Positions 1-9,138 of a stretch of 64,000 nt of DNA are shown here, piece by piece. Position numbers and translations under genes: made by a program. The notes beneath the pieces were generated by a model that was not told where the DNA came from, did no database searches, and saw only the letters and a program-made list of their open reading frames with translations. This stretch comes from DAOTXS01 sp034435055. GTDB lineage: Bacteria > Chloroflexota > Anaerolineae > UBA4142. How positions within the stretch are numbered: position 1 is the first letter of the stretch; every line of letters starts with the position of its first letter. The stretch spans positions 1 to 64,000 of the forward strand of contig DAOTXS010000039.1 of the NCBI GenBank assembly GCA_034435055.1. The letters run 5' to 3'.

Positions 1-1
1 T

Positions 2-46
2 GAAATGCGATTGCCCTACATCCCGCCCCGACAATCCCATCTTTAA
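2..46 (+). CDS. possible 3' end of an upstream gene
   Basis: Reading from base 2 gives an open frame of 14 codons that closes with TAA at 44-46, sharing TAATG with the start of the next gene. Such stop/start overlaps are the rule in this window, so this is probably the tail of the preceding gene. In peptide-transporter operons that gene is often the extracellular binding protein, but nothing in these few residues proves it. Confidence 0.3.
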   Translation, partial: EMRLPYIPPRQSHL

Positions 47-972
47 TGTCACGCTTTCTTGTTCAGCGAGTTTTTGCCACTTGCTTTAGCTTGTTTGCCG
101 CGACGCTGATCGCGTTCCTCGCGTCGCGGCTTGCGCCGGGCGACCCGATTCGTTTGATGATCGGCGATCAAAATGTCGCGCCTGAAGTTGTCCGACAATT
201 GCAAGCGCAGTACGGTCTCGATCAACCGATCCTAGTTCAGTATTTTTATTTTCTGCGTAACGCGCTCGTCGGCGATTTCGGCACGTCATATTATTACATT
301 GGCAAGCCGGTGATGGAAGTGATTGCGCCGGGCGTCGTCGTCTCGTTGCAATGGGAAAGCATCGCGCTTGTGCTTGCGGTAATCAGCGCGCTCGTGCTGG
401 GGACAATTTCCGCAATCAAACATAACACCTGGCTTGACAACGCGGTTATGTTTGTCGCGTTGTCCGGCATTTCGCTACCCAGTTTTGCACTCGCCACTTT
501 TTTGATTGTCATCTTTTCGCTTTATTTTAATTTGTTGCCGGTCGCGGGATTGACGACGCCGGCACATTATATTTTGCCGTGCCTCACGATGGCGGCGCAA
601 CCCTCCGCGTTGCTCGCACGCTTGCTCCGTGCTTCGATGCTCGAAGTGATCAATCAGGAGTATGTCACAACTGCGCGTGCGAAAGGTTTGCGCGAATCGG
701 CGGTGATTGTGCGGCACGCGCTCAAGAACGCGTTGCTTCCGACGCTGACCGTGCTGGGGATTATGGTGGGACGCATTCTCGCCGGGGCGTTTCTCATTGA
801 AACCGTATTCAGCATTCCGGGCGTCGGACGCATTGGCGTGCAAGCGGTCGTGCATCGCGATTATCCGGTCATTCTCGGCGTTACGATTTTGCTCTCGGTT
901 GCGTTTTTGTTTGTCACGTTCATCGTGGATTTGCTGTACGGATTTTTGGATCCGCGGATACGGTACACGTAA
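46..972 (+). CDS. ABC transporter permease, DppB/OppB type
   Basis: Inner-membrane permease of a peptide/nickel-type ABC importer (308 aa). About six hydrophobic segments are visible. The N-terminal motif LVQRVFATCF followed by APGDPI is typical of DppB-like subunits, and the cytoplasmic EAA loop at about residues 205-235 (EYVTTARAKGL, then HALKNALLP) is the docking site for the ATPase in this family. The ATG overlaps an upstream TAA, and the partner permease starts one base after this stop. The substrate cannot be read from the sequence; oligopeptides, dipeptides or nickel are the family options. Confidence 0.93.
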   Translation: MSRFLVQRVFATCFSLFAATLIAFLASRLAPGDPIRLMIGDQNVAPEVVRQLQAQYGLDQPILVQYFYFLRNALVGDFGTSYYYIGKPVMEVIAPGVVVSLQWESIALVLAVISALVLGTISAIKHNTWLDNAVMFVALSGISLPSFALATFLIVIFSLYFNLLPVAGLTTPAHYILPCLTMAAQPSALLARLLRASMLEVINQEYVTTARAKGLRESAVIVRHALKNALLPTLTVLGIMVGRILAGAFLIETVFSIPGVGRIGVQAVVHRDYPVILGVTILLSVAFLFVTFIVDLLYGFLDPRIRYT

Positions 973-973
973 C

Positions 974-1852
974 ATGAATCAAGATTTTTTGCCTCGCAAG
1001 CAAGTCGCGTCTAATTTGTGGCTGGACGCGTGGTATCGCCTGCAAAAAAATCGGGCGGCGGTTGCCTCGTTCTTTTTCATCATCGCAATGATTCTCTTTA
1101 TTGTCCTCGCGCCGATGTTGGGTTTGCCGTCGCCGCTTGAACAAGACTTGGGACACATCAGCGAAGGACCAAGCACGGATCACTGGTTCGGCACAGACGA
1201 ACTTGGACGCGATTTGTTGAGCCGCGTTGTGCACGGTGGTCAAGTTTCGTTGATGGTCGGGCTGGTCGTGCAAATCGCGACGGCAAGCATTGGTATGTTG
1301 TTGGGACTGATGGCAGGGTATTACGGCGGCATTGTAGATACGATCATTATGCGCGTCGTGGACACGATGTACGCGTTTCCGCCGTTTCTGTTTGCGGTGT
1401 TTATGGCGGCGATTTTGCCGCCATCGGTGTGGAGCATCGTGTTCGTGCTTGTGCTCGTTGGCTGGCCCTGGGAAGCGCGCGTGACGCGTGGCTTGGTCTT
1501 GTCGCTGAAAGAACGTGAGTACGTGACCGCCGCGCGCGTTGTCGGCGCGTCGAATTGGCGGATTATGCTCCGGCACATTTTGCCCAACTCACTTAGCCCG
1601 ATCATCGTTGGCTTTTCGATTGGTATTGCCGGGACGATTATGGCTGAATCAGGCTTGTCGTTTCTGGGTATCGGCATTCGTCCGCCCACGCCAAGTTGGG
1701 GCGGGATGATCGACAAGGGGCGATTGTTTTTGCAAGTCTATCCGCACCTCGCGATTTTTCCCAGCATCGCGCTCGCCGTGACAGTACTCGCGTTCAACTT
1801 TTTGGGCGACGGCTTGCGCGACGCGCTCGACCCGCGGATGCGTAAAGAATAG
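974..1852 (+). CDS. ABC transporter permease, DppC/OppC type
   Basis: Second permease of the importer (292 aa). A longer upstream extension of the frame is possible but lies inside the previous gene. The ATG at 974, one base after that gene's stop, gives the usual DppC length, a short cytoplasmic N-terminus and then a first membrane helix. GTDELGRDLLSRVVHGG is the conserved DppC signature. The EAA loop is at about residues 181-211 (EYVTAARVVGAS, then HILPNSLSPI), and the C-terminus GDGLRDALDPRMR is also characteristic. No ATPase genes follow, so they are upstream of the window or elsewhere. Confidence 0.94.
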   Translation: MNQDFLPRKQVASNLWLDAWYRLQKNRAAVASFFFIIAMILFIVLAPMLGLPSPLEQDLGHISEGPSTDHWFGTDELGRDLLSRVVHGGQVSLMVGLVVQIATASIGMLLGLMAGYYGGIVDTIIMRVVDTMYAFPPFLFAVFMAAILPPSVWSIVFVLVLVGWPWEARVTRGLVLSLKEREYVTAARVVGASNWRIMLRHILPNSLSPIIVGFSIGIAGTIMAESGLSFLGIGIRPPTPSWGGMIDKGRLFLQVYPHLAIFPSIALAVTVLAFNFLGDGLRDALDPRMRKE

Positions 1853-1900
1853 CGGCGCAATTAACCTTTTCGATTTCCTCGCCTGATTTCCCTCTGCTAT

Positions 1901-1929
1901 TTGCTCCTCTCAATGATGTATGCTATATT
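1901..1929 (+). promoter_or_regulatory. sigma70-like promoter of the polysaccharide locus
   Basis: TTGCTC at 1901-1906 and TATATT at 1924-1929 are separated by 17 bases, about 40 bases ahead of the lipoprotein start at 1968. This is the only clear promoter-like site seen before the long run of overlapping glycan genes. Confidence 0.5.
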
Positions 1930-1967
1930 TCAAGCGCAAACCGCGTTGCGCGGGAGGAGGTGTTGCG

Positions 1968-2885
1968 ATGTCCTTTCATTTCAAGCGAGCCATTTTGCTT
2001 TGGTTATCAATAACTCTGTTTGGCGTGTTGGCGTGCGACCTTAGCACATTTACGGTGGGTCAAACATCCAAACCCAAAGTTACGATTCAAGCTCCGGTCT
2101 CCGGCGCTCAATTCCGTGAAGGCGATCAAATTTCCGTGCAATCGGTCTCCGTCGATTCGATTGGAATTGTCCGGGTCGAACTTGCCGTCGATGGTACAAT
2201 CGTCCGCGCCGATGCGCCGCCGGTGCCGCAAGGTCAGACGACGTTCAATCTTGTGCAACAATGGAAAGCCACACCCGGCACGCACACGCTCAGCGTTCGT
2301 GCATTCAATTCCACGGGTGGCGCGAGCGAGCCGGTCTTTATTTCTGTCATCGTCCAGCCGGCATCGGTCGCAGTTATTCCGACCACTTTCCCGGTGACTG
2401 TCACCGCCACACTGCCACCAATTGGCACGTTGCCCACACTTCCACCTAGCGGATCGAGTGCATCGTCATCAGTTGCGCTATCGCCCACGCGACCGCGACC
2501 AACCGCGACGCTCGCCGCGCCGCCCGGTGTTTGGGCAGTCTCGATTCGCGTTGATCCCAAAGAACCCAAGCGCGGACAATTCGTCAACTTTTTTGTCACA
2601 TTTCTGAACACGACCGGCGCGCCGCAAAGTTATCGTTGGCGTATCCGCATCTTTGAGCCGGACAAGCGCAATTCCTTCGGCGATACTGCGCCAGTGAATC
2701 ACACCTTCCCAGTGGGCACGAGCGAATTTGCGGCAGAACCCAACTGGCGCGTGAGCGGTCCCGGCGGCTGTCTCGATTTCTTCGCGCGCGCGTTTTGGAT
2801 CGATCCGAGCTCCAAACAAGAAACCGAGTTTATCAAACCTGATCAAAGTGGTGGACCCGCCGCCGCGTTCCAAGTTTGTCCGTGA
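1968..2885 (+). CDS. lipoprotein with Ig-like domain
   Basis: Predicted surface lipoprotein of 305 aa. The ATG at 1968 is chosen over an earlier in-frame ATG because GGGAGGAGG lies 7 bases upstream of it. A hydrophobic signal ends in FGVLACD, with the lipobox Cys near residue 23. Residues of about 35-130 resemble a bacterial Ig-like domain (KVTIQAPVSGAQF, then GTHTLSVRAFNSTGGASEP). A Thr/Pro/Ser-rich linker follows, and then a second beta-rich domain (about 200-305) starting VDPKEPKRGQFVNF, like NPCBM/DUF-type folds of envelope proteins. It leads the glycan operon; its exact role is unknown. Confidence 0.75.
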   Translation: MSFHFKRAILLWLSITLFGVLACDLSTFTVGQTSKPKVTIQAPVSGAQFREGDQISVQSVSVDSIGIVRVELAVDGTIVRADAPPVPQGQTTFNLVQQWKATPGTHTLSVRAFNSTGGASEPVFISVIVQPASVAVIPTTFPVTVTATLPPIGTLPTLPPSGSSASSSVALSPTRPRPTATLAAPPGVWAVSIRVDPKEPKRGQFVNFFVTFLNTTGAPQSYRWRIRIFEPDKRNSFGDTAPVNHTFPVGTSEFAAEPNWRVSGPGGCLDFFARAFWIDPSSKQETEFIKPDQSGGPAAAFQVCP

Positions 2886-2890
2886 AAATT

Positions 2891-2930
2891 TCCTCCCTTG
2901 TCGATGACGGGGGAGAGTTAGGGTGAGGTA
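2891..2930 (+). repeat. imperfect hairpin that carries the RBS of the Wzz gene
   Basis: CTCCC at 2893-2897 can pair with GGGAG at 2911-2915. The trailing AGGGTGAGGT supplies the ribosome-binding site for the ATG at 2931. The wording resembles short dispersed intergenic repeats common in environmental bacterial genomes. Only this copy was seen in the window. Confidence 0.3.
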
Positions 2931-3767
2931 ATGCCCGACGAAATCGATGTACGAAATTATATCGACATCCTGATTCGCCGCTGGAAATTTGTGATTGCGA
3001 TGCCAATCCTTGCCGCGATTGCCGCGGCGTTGGTCACATTCACAGTCCAGCCGGTTTATCAAGCCACCGCGACGATTGCGCTCGCGCCGGCAACCGTTTC
3101 CGTTTCGCTCTCGAATCTTTTGCCGCCGTACTATTTGATGGTCGATTCGCCGCGCAACTTGCCGCCGGCGTACACGCCGACGTATTACCTCGCCATGCTC
3201 AAAAGCGCGGACGTCGTCGCGGCGGCGCAAACGCGTTCCGCGATTACGCTTGCCGGCGATGGGAATGATCGCGCGCTCATCCACATCACCGCGCGCGGCG
3301 CCGCCGCCGCAACGGTCGCTGCCGATGCGAACGCGTACGCGCAAGCCGGCGCAAATCGCTTGCAACAATTACTCGCGCCAAGCGGCGCCGAAGTTGCGGC
3401 GGCAAAACAAAAACTCGATGCGGCGCAACAAGCATTCGACCAATTTTTGCTCGACCACAAAATCAGCGATTACGATCCTGCCGCGCCGCCGCTGTTATCG
3501 TCGGACAAACGCAAAGAATTGCTCGCGTTATCACACGCGCGCGATTTGGCGGAATCGATCTATCTCGATTTCGCGCGCGACTTTGCCAAGACCTCGATTC
3601 TTGCCGAGACATCCTATCGACCGACCGTCATCCCGGCATCCGTTCCAACTGCGCCATCGTCGCCGCAACTCGCGCCGAATATTTTGCTCGGTGGCGCATT
3701 CGGTTTGCTGATTGGAATTTTGGGCGCGTTCACGTTGGAGTTTTCGCGGCGCTCTGTTCAACGATGA
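2931..3767 (+). CDS. Wzz-like polysaccharide chain-length/export co-polymerase
   Basis: 278-aa membrane protein with the Wzz layout. The cytoplasmic N-terminus IDVRNYIDILIRRW is followed by a first membrane helix (about 20-40) and PVYQATATIAL. A long extracytoplasmic, partly coiled-coil stretch (about 130-200, rich in Ala/Gln/Lys) leads to a second helix near 245-268 preceded by the Pro-rich PTAPSSPQLAPN. The family regulates the length of polymerised glycans with a Wzy polymerase. There is no C-terminal tyrosine-kinase domain. Its stop overlaps the ATG of the TPR gene (ATGA), so the two are probably translated together. Confidence 0.8.
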   Translation: MPDEIDVRNYIDILIRRWKFVIAMPILAAIAAALVTFTVQPVYQATATIALAPATVSVSLSNLLPPYYLMVDSPRNLPPAYTPTYYLAMLKSADVVAAAQTRSAITLAGDGNDRALIHITARGAAAATVAADANAYAQAGANRLQQLLAPSGAEVAAAKQKLDAAQQAFDQFLLDHKISDYDPAAPPLLSSDKRKELLALSHARDLAESIYLDFARDFAKTSILAETSYRPTVIPASVPTAPSSPQLAPNILLGGAFGLLIGILGAFTLEFSRRSVQR

Positions 3768-4843
3768 AAGTTTACCGTCTTGGGATTCTTGTGGCGATTA
3801 TTGCCGGTGTCGTGCTGGCGATAATCGCTTTGCCATCACTAGCCGGCGCGTGGTATCTCAATCTCGCCAACGCGCAAATCGCGCGCGCGCTTGCGCTGCC
3901 AAACAATTCGCCCAACCGCTTTGACGCGCTCGCGCAAGCCCAAGTGCATTTGAATCAAGCGCGCGCGTGGTCGGTTCAACCGCGCCTTGCCATCGCGCAA
4001 GTTCGTGTCTGGCTCACCCGCGGCGAACCGCAACGCGCCGTGGATGTGCTTGGTCAACTGGATTCATCCTTGCAAAACGATGCGATTGCGCAATTGATTT
4101 TTGGGACAGCCGAAATGCACGCGGGCAAGCCGGCTGCCGCGTATGCGCGATGGCGCGCCGGCGGCGTGGACAATTTTTTTATCAACGCGGCGTATCGTGC
4201 GCAAGTTGCGCATCGTTGGGATGAAGCGGAGCAAATGGCAAAATCCGCGGTCGGCAGCGATCCGCAAAACGCGAACGCACATTACGTACTCGGCGACGCG
4301 CTCAGCCGCAAACCGGGATTGATCCACGTTGCGCTTGAGGAGTTAGAACTTGCTACCACGTTAACCCAGGATCCAGAATTGCGCGCGACGATTCTTTCGC
4401 GCCAAGGTGAGATTTTGGCGGAGCAAGGCGACTTCGCCGCCGCGTTTGCGATGTTCGATGAAGCGATGGCGGTTGCACCGCGCGATGCGCGCCCGCGCAC
4501 CGATTACGCGCGGCTCTTGTTGCAAACTCAACCCTTGGCACGCGACCGCGCGGAACAAATGTTGGAACAAGCAATTGCGATTGCGCCGTGGGACACGCTT
4601 GCCTTTGCGACGCTCGCCGAAATTGCGGAAGCGCACGGTGACTTGGAACGTGCGGATGCGTGGTACGTGCAAGGTTTGGCGCGCAATCCCCATCACCCAG
4701 CATTGCTGTTTCATCGCGCGCAGTTTTTTGCACGGCAAAATCGCGTGAACGATGCGCGCCAAGCGATGATCCTGGCGCTGCGCTACGAAACGCGCGGCGA
4801 CGAGTTGCAAAAAATCGCGCGGGCGTTGGAATCATTGAAATGA
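3764..4843 (+). CDS. membrane-anchored TPR protein
   Basis: 359 aa, with one N-terminal hydrophobic helix (residues about 5-27) and then several tetratricopeptide-like helical pairs, for example DALAQAQVHLNQARAW, NANAHYVLGDALSR, EQGDFAAAFAMFDEAMAVAP and AEIAEAHGDLERADAWYVQGL. TPR proteins are scaffolds. Between a Wzz-like gene and a Wzy-like gene, and overlapping both by 4 bases, it probably organises the glycan polymerisation machinery in the membrane. No catalytic motif was seen. Confidence 0.72.
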   Translation: MKVYRLGILVAIIAGVVLAIIALPSLAGAWYLNLANAQIARALALPNNSPNRFDALAQAQVHLNQARAWSVQPRLAIAQVRVWLTRGEPQRAVDVLGQLDSSLQNDAIAQLIFGTAEMHAGKPAAAYARWRAGGVDNFFINAAYRAQVAHRWDEAEQMAKSAVGSDPQNANAHYVLGDALSRKPGLIHVALEELELATTLTQDPELRATILSRQGEILAEQGDFAAAFAMFDEAMAVAPRDARPRTDYARLLLQTQPLARDRAEQMLEQAIAIAPWDTLAFATLAEIAEAHGDLERADAWYVQGLARNPHHPALLFHRAQFFARQNRVNDARQAMILALRYETRGDELQKIARALESLK

Positions 4844-6327
4844 CGACGAATCCCCTCTTCACCGAAAATCGAATCGAGGATTTGTTTCGTACGCGTGTCA
4901 TCGTCATCGCGTGTGCACTTGGGACGATTATTGCCGGCGTATTTGCGGCGGCAATCGCGATTGAATCGACGAGTGTGATTTTGTTAGTTGCTACGTTTGC
5001 GGTTGCCGCATTAATCCTGCCGCGCGCGTGGATTCCGATTGCGCTGGTGGTTTTGATTCCACTGCAATTTTATTTTCCGGTTGCCGGTAGATTAAATTTG
5101 CGCGGTATATTTGTTTTCGCGGTCGTTGCGGCTCTGCGTTTTGGGGTTCATCGAATGGCTCGGAAAAATTCGTGGCGTTGGTCCGCGTGGATGTTGCCGG
5201 CGTTGTTGTTCGTCATCGCCGCGAGTATTTCCGCTATCGCTGCAGAAAATCGCTACGCCGCGTTCAAAGGAATTTACGATTGGCTGCCGATTTTCGCCAC
5301 CGCGTTTGTCGTCAGCGAAGCGGTAACATCGACACGCTGGTTCGAACGATTGCTTGTCGGTCTAGTCATCGCCGGTTTGGCGGAGGCGTTGCTGGGAATC
5401 GCGCAATCGTTGCAAAGTGTTGGACAAATCGTGCAACGGTTGCAAATGCCGCTAAGCGGAATCGTGTATCAACCGAATTTGCTCCGCGACCGCCTCATCG
5501 ATTTGTCCTTCAATTGGGTGCTCGACGGGCGGGTGATCCCGTTTGGCACTTTTATCAACGCGATCGATTACGCGATTTTTCTTGCGGCGATTTTGATGCT
5601 GGGACTCGGGTTGACAATCGACGCCAAGCGCGTGGCGCAGAAAATTTTCTGGGCGGTGGCGAGCGGCGCGATGCTTGGCGCATTGCTGATGACGTTCAAG
5701 GGGTCGGGCATTCTCGCGCTTGCGGGCGGGTTGATGATTTTTGCATTCGTTTACGCGCGACAACTCGATGTGCGCGTGCGAATGTTTGGGCTGGTGGTTA
5801 TCCTGGTCGGTGGTTTTGTCGTGCTGGCTTTTGAACCCGTTGCGCAACGAATTCTTTTTCTGCTTCAGCGCGAAGCTGGGATGTTGACCGGCGTTGGACG
5901 CGCGGCGATTTGGATGCAGTTGTTTGCCGCGTTGCCACGACAATGGCTATTTGGCTTTGGATTGAATAACGCCGTCGGACTCGTCGAGCCCTTGCCGAGC
6001 TTGCGCGGCGGCGAATTTGTGCTGGTGCCGACCGCGCCGGAAAGCGCGTACGTCGCCGCGCTCGTCGAGACCGGCATCGTTGGTTTCATTCTGTTGGTTT
6101 GGTTCATCATCGTGGTGTTGAGGCAGGCGTATCGCAGTGCGAGTTGCACGCCGAGACAGCTGGGAGTTCTTGCCGCGCTCGTGGCATTGTTCATTGGCAA
6201 TCTTACAGTGACCGGTTTAACCACCGATCAAAATAGTTTTTTATTCGGAATCCTCATCGGTATTGTTTTCGCATCTGCAAATGACCACACCCAAATCGGA
6301 AATCGTGAATCAGAAACATCCTCCTGA
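4840..6327 (+). CDS. O-antigen ligase/polymerase family membrane protein (first copy)
   Basis: 495-aa polytopic membrane protein. The ATG at 4840 overlaps the preceding TGA and is preferred to a start 180 bases upstream inside the TPR gene. About 10-12 hydrophobic segments flank a large loop with GVGRAAIWMQLFAALPRQWLFG, which is the layout of the Wzy_C/RfaL-type ligase domain (PF04932). The family either polymerises lipid-linked repeat units or transfers finished chains. Position next to Wzz favours polymerase. A second relative lies at 20721-22010. Confidence 0.75.
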   Translation: MTTNPLFTENRIEDLFRTRVIVIACALGTIIAGVFAAAIAIESTSVILLVATFAVAALILPRAWIPIALVVLIPLQFYFPVAGRLNLRGIFVFAVVAALRFGVHRMARKNSWRWSAWMLPALLFVIAASISAIAAENRYAAFKGIYDWLPIFATAFVVSEAVTSTRWFERLLVGLVIAGLAEALLGIAQSLQSVGQIVQRLQMPLSGIVYQPNLLRDRLIDLSFNWVLDGRVIPFGTFINAIDYAIFLAAILMLGLGLTIDAKRVAQKIFWAVASGAMLGALLMTFKGSGILALAGGLMIFAFVYARQLDVRVRMFGLVVILVGGFVVLAFEPVAQRILFLLQREAGMLTGVGRAAIWMQLFAALPRQWLFGFGLNNAVGLVEPLPSLRGGEFVLVPTAPESAYVAALVETGIVGFILLVWFIIVVLRQAYRSASCTPRQLGVLAALVALFIGNLTVTGLTTDQNSFLFGILIGIVFASANDHTQIGNRESETSS

Positions 6328-6352
6328 GCAACGCGAAGGTTCTGAAGTCAGA

Positions 6353-7909
6353 ATGCGCCGCGTCTTGTCATTTGCGACGATCACCGCTATCGGTTTTGCG
6401 TTAGGCAAGTTGAGCGGCGTTCTGCGCGAGATTGTCGTCAGTGCGAGTTTCGGGTTGTCCTCCGACCTCGATGCGTATTTTATCGCATATACCGTGCCGA
6501 CGATTATCAATAACGTGATTGCTGGCGGTACGATTACTGCGGCGATCATGCCGACGCTGGCGCACTATCTGGCGCAAAATGATCGCGAAGGTTTTTGGCG
6601 CGTCCTTAGTGTTATCACGAACATTGTTTTGCTGATCACGGGCGGCTTGACGTTGCTCGTGATGTTTTTGCCATCGCCGGTTATCGCGCTTGTCGGCGCG
6701 GGTTTTCCCGCCGACACGCAAACGCTTGCCGCGAATCTTCTCGTCATCATGATGCCGACGCTGGCACTAGGCGCGTTATTGACGATGTTGCTGGCGGCAC
6801 TCAACGCGCTCGACCGCTTTGTCGCATCCGCGTCGATTTTTCTCGCGCTCAACCTGGGAATTATCGTTACAGTGCTGTTGCTCGCGCCGACGCTTGGCGT
6901 GGCTGCGGTTGCTTGGGGATTTCTCATCGGCGTTGCCCTGCAAGTTGCAATTCAATTTATCGAACTGCGCCGCGAGCGTCCGCAATTTTTTTGGCGCTTG
7001 GATTGGCGGCACCCGGCGTTGGCGCAGGTGTGGCGCGCGTTTCTGCCAATTGCCGCGTTATCGATCCTCGCGCAAATCAACTACGTGATCGACAAGACGA
7101 TGGCAACGATGTTGCCGACGGGCAGTGTTGGCGCGCTTTACTACGCTGATTCGATCCTGGGATTATTTTATATGCTTGGCATCAGTCTTGGCATCGGCGT
7201 CTTTCCCAGTCTGAGCCGCTTGGCGGCGGAAAATAATTTGGACGGCACCGCGCGCGCGGTAACCACGTCGTTGCGCTTGTTGATTTTCATTCTAGCGCCA
7301 TTGACGTTCTTGTTGATCGTATTCGCCGTGCCGACGATTGGCTTGATCCTGGGACGCGGCAAGTTCGATCTGACGGCGGTCGATCTGACGGCGCACGCGC
7401 TCGTAATGTTTGCCATCGGTTTGCTCGCGGTCGCTGCGCTCAACGTGCTCCAACGCACGTTTTATGCATTGAGCGACAGTGTTACGCCTTTTGCCGTTGG
7501 AACTTTCACCTTGCTTTTGCACATTGGATTGAATTTGATTTTGATGCAATCGATGGCGCACGCCGGCATTGCGCTTTCAGCATCGCTCAGTAGCATTGCC
7601 GGCGCGATTACACTGACCCTCTTGCTTGCCCGGCGATTGCCCGGCATCGATTTTGCGGGGTTGGGCAAATTTCTTTTGCAATCGACCATCGTCGCACTGG
7701 CAAGTACACTCGCGGTTGCCGAATTGTTTGCGGGTCTGAATCTTGCCGGCGAATCGATGTCTGCGCGTATCATCGGCGTGGCATTTGCGGCGTGCGGCGG
7801 CGCGATTTATTTTGGCGCGGCATTGCTCTTGCGAATGCCGGAAAGTCGAATGCTGTTGGATCTGGGATTGGGCTTTGTACGTCGCTTGAAACGTGAAGGC
7901 GCGCCGTGA
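6353..7909 (+). CDS. murJ: MurJ/MviN-family lipid-linked oligosaccharide flippase
   Basis: 518 aa with about 13-14 membrane segments. The N-terminus GKLSGVLREIVVSASFGLSS then DAYFIAYTVP and AGGTITAAIMPTLAHYL matches the MurJ signature; the central QINYVIDKTMATMLP and later ALNVLQRTFYALSD also fit. In-frame starts at 6263 and 6281 would overlap the previous gene and add a charged tail; the ATG at 6353 fits the usual MurJ start, though its RBS is weak. MurJ flips lipid II. Inside a glycan locus it may instead serve as the Wzx-like flippase, and the sequence does not decide between them. Confidence 0.85.
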   Translation: MRRVLSFATITAIGFALGKLSGVLREIVVSASFGLSSDLDAYFIAYTVPTIINNVIAGGTITAAIMPTLAHYLAQNDREGFWRVLSVITNIVLLITGGLTLLVMFLPSPVIALVGAGFPADTQTLAANLLVIMMPTLALGALLTMLLAALNALDRFVASASIFLALNLGIIVTVLLLAPTLGVAAVAWGFLIGVALQVAIQFIELRRERPQFFWRLDWRHPALAQVWRAFLPIAALSILAQINYVIDKTMATMLPTGSVGALYYADSILGLFYMLGISLGIGVFPSLSRLAAENNLDGTARAVTTSLRLLIFILAPLTFLLIVFAVPTIGLILGRGKFDLTAVDLTAHALVMFAIGLLAVAALNVLQRTFYALSDSVTPFAVGTFTLLLHIGLNLILMQSMAHAGIALSASLSSIAGAITLTLLLARRLPGIDFAGLGKFLLQSTIVALASTLAVAELFAGLNLAGESMSARIIGVAFAACGGAIYFGAALLLRMPESRMLLDLGLGFVRRLKREGAP

Positions 7910-9138
7910 AGATTTGTATGTTCTCACGCATCCTACCGATTCACTCGGCAGGTGGAATGCAAGATCATGTGCAAACGTTGAGCGCAGGGCTGGTGCAACG
8001 CGGGCATCAGGTCGATATCATCACGACCGCGCATCCGGGTGGAAAATCGTTTGAGGTCATCGACGGAGTGCGCGCGCATTTTCTCCCGAATGCGCCAGCG
8101 GAACGCAACACGAACGCGTACTGGTTTGGCGCGGCGGAGAAATTTATCGCGTTGCACACGCGCGAACAGTTTGATATTTTGCACAGCCAAAGCGTTGGCG
8201 CGTACGGCGTGTGGCGCAAAGGATTGCATCGTCAATATCATTTGCCATTGATCACATCGTTTCACGGCACGCACGCGGATGTATTGACGACCAGTTGGCA
8301 CACCGATCTGGCGTGGACGAATCCGCTCGGTGCCGTGCGGTTTATCGCGCTTGCGATCAATCTGGCGTTTCGTTATCTTTATCGTGATTTGTGGTTCACG
8401 CGCGGGTCGGATATTTTGATTGCGACGAGTGACGCGGACGAACGCAAGTACACCACGCATTACAAATTTCCGGCATCGCGTATTCGCAAAGTGTACAACG
8501 GGATCGATGCGAATGTGTTCGCGCCGCGCGATGATAAAATGGCAGAGTTGCGCGCGCAACTGAATATTCGCGCCGAGCAAAAAATTATCCTTGCGCTCGC
8601 GCGTCTGCAAAAAGACAAAGGTGTGCAAAATGCAATCGCAATTCTGCCGCGCGTGTTGGAAAAATTCCCCGCGTGCCTCATCATCGTCGGCGACGGTGAT
8701 TATCGAGGGGCGTTGGAATCGCTCGCGCAAAAACTTGGCGTGAGCAATCACGTGCGGTTCGTTGGGATGCAACCGCTCGCCGAGTGCGCGCGTTATTTCA
8801 ACTTGTGTGATGTCTTCGTCGATCCGACCCTTCGCACCGATGGTTACGATCTGACGATTGCCGAGGCGATGGCGTGCGCCAAGCCGGTCATCGTCTCTGA
8901 TGTTGGCGCGAATTCGACATTGATCGACCGCACGACACAATGCGATGGCATCCTAATTCCGCGTGGCGATCATGAAGCATTGTGGCGCGCGGTTCTGCGC
9001 GTGCTGGACGATTCCGATTTGGCGCGGCGAATGGGACTTTTGGCGCGCGAGAAAATCGTCGCGCGCTTTAGCGTTGAGGCAATGGTTGCTGGGATGGAAC
9101 GCGTGTATGCGGAAATCTTGACGCGAGGCATTTTGTGA
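7906..9138 (+). CDS. GT4 family glycosyltransferase
   Basis: 410 aa, two Rossmann-like halves (GT-B fold). The N-terminal half opens with MKICMFSRILPIHSAGGMQDHV and includes the RGHQVDIITT segment typical of GT4 enzymes. The C-terminal donor half has KVYNGIDANVFAP, then a nucleotide-sugar segment EKIILALARLQKDKG-like and AEAMACAKPVIVSDVG near residue 320. It starts at GTG, overlapping the flippase stop (GTGA). The donor is probably a nucleotide sugar; acceptor and linkage cannot be predicted. Confidence 0.85.
   Translation: MKICMFSRILPIHSAGGMQDHVQTLSAGLVQRGHQVDIITTAHPGGKSFEVIDGVRAHFLPNAPAERNTNAYWFGAAEKFIALHTREQFDILHSQSVGAYGVWRKGLHRQYHLPLITSFHGTHADVLTTSWHTDLAWTNPLGAVRFIALAINLAFRYLYRDLWFTRGSDILIATSDADERKYTTHYKFPASRIRKVYNGIDANVFAPRDDKMAELRAQLNIRAEQKIILALARLQKDKGVQNAIAILPRVLEKFPACLIIVGDGDYRGALESLAQKLGVSNHVRFVGMQPLAECARYFNLCDVFVDPTLRTDGYDLTIAEAMACAKPVIVSDVGANSTLIDRTTQCDGILIPRGDHEALWRAVLRVLDDSDLARRMGLLAREKIVARFSVEAMVAGMERVYAEILTRGIL

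Noticed and set aside
797..973. Upstream extension of the second ABC permease
   Set aside because: It lies within the first permease gene in another frame; the ATG at 974 gives the family's normal start.
7933..8940. 335-codon minus-strand frame opposite the GT4 gene
   Set aside because: Antisense shadow of a clear glycosyltransferase; Arg/His-rich, no recognisable motif and no RBS.
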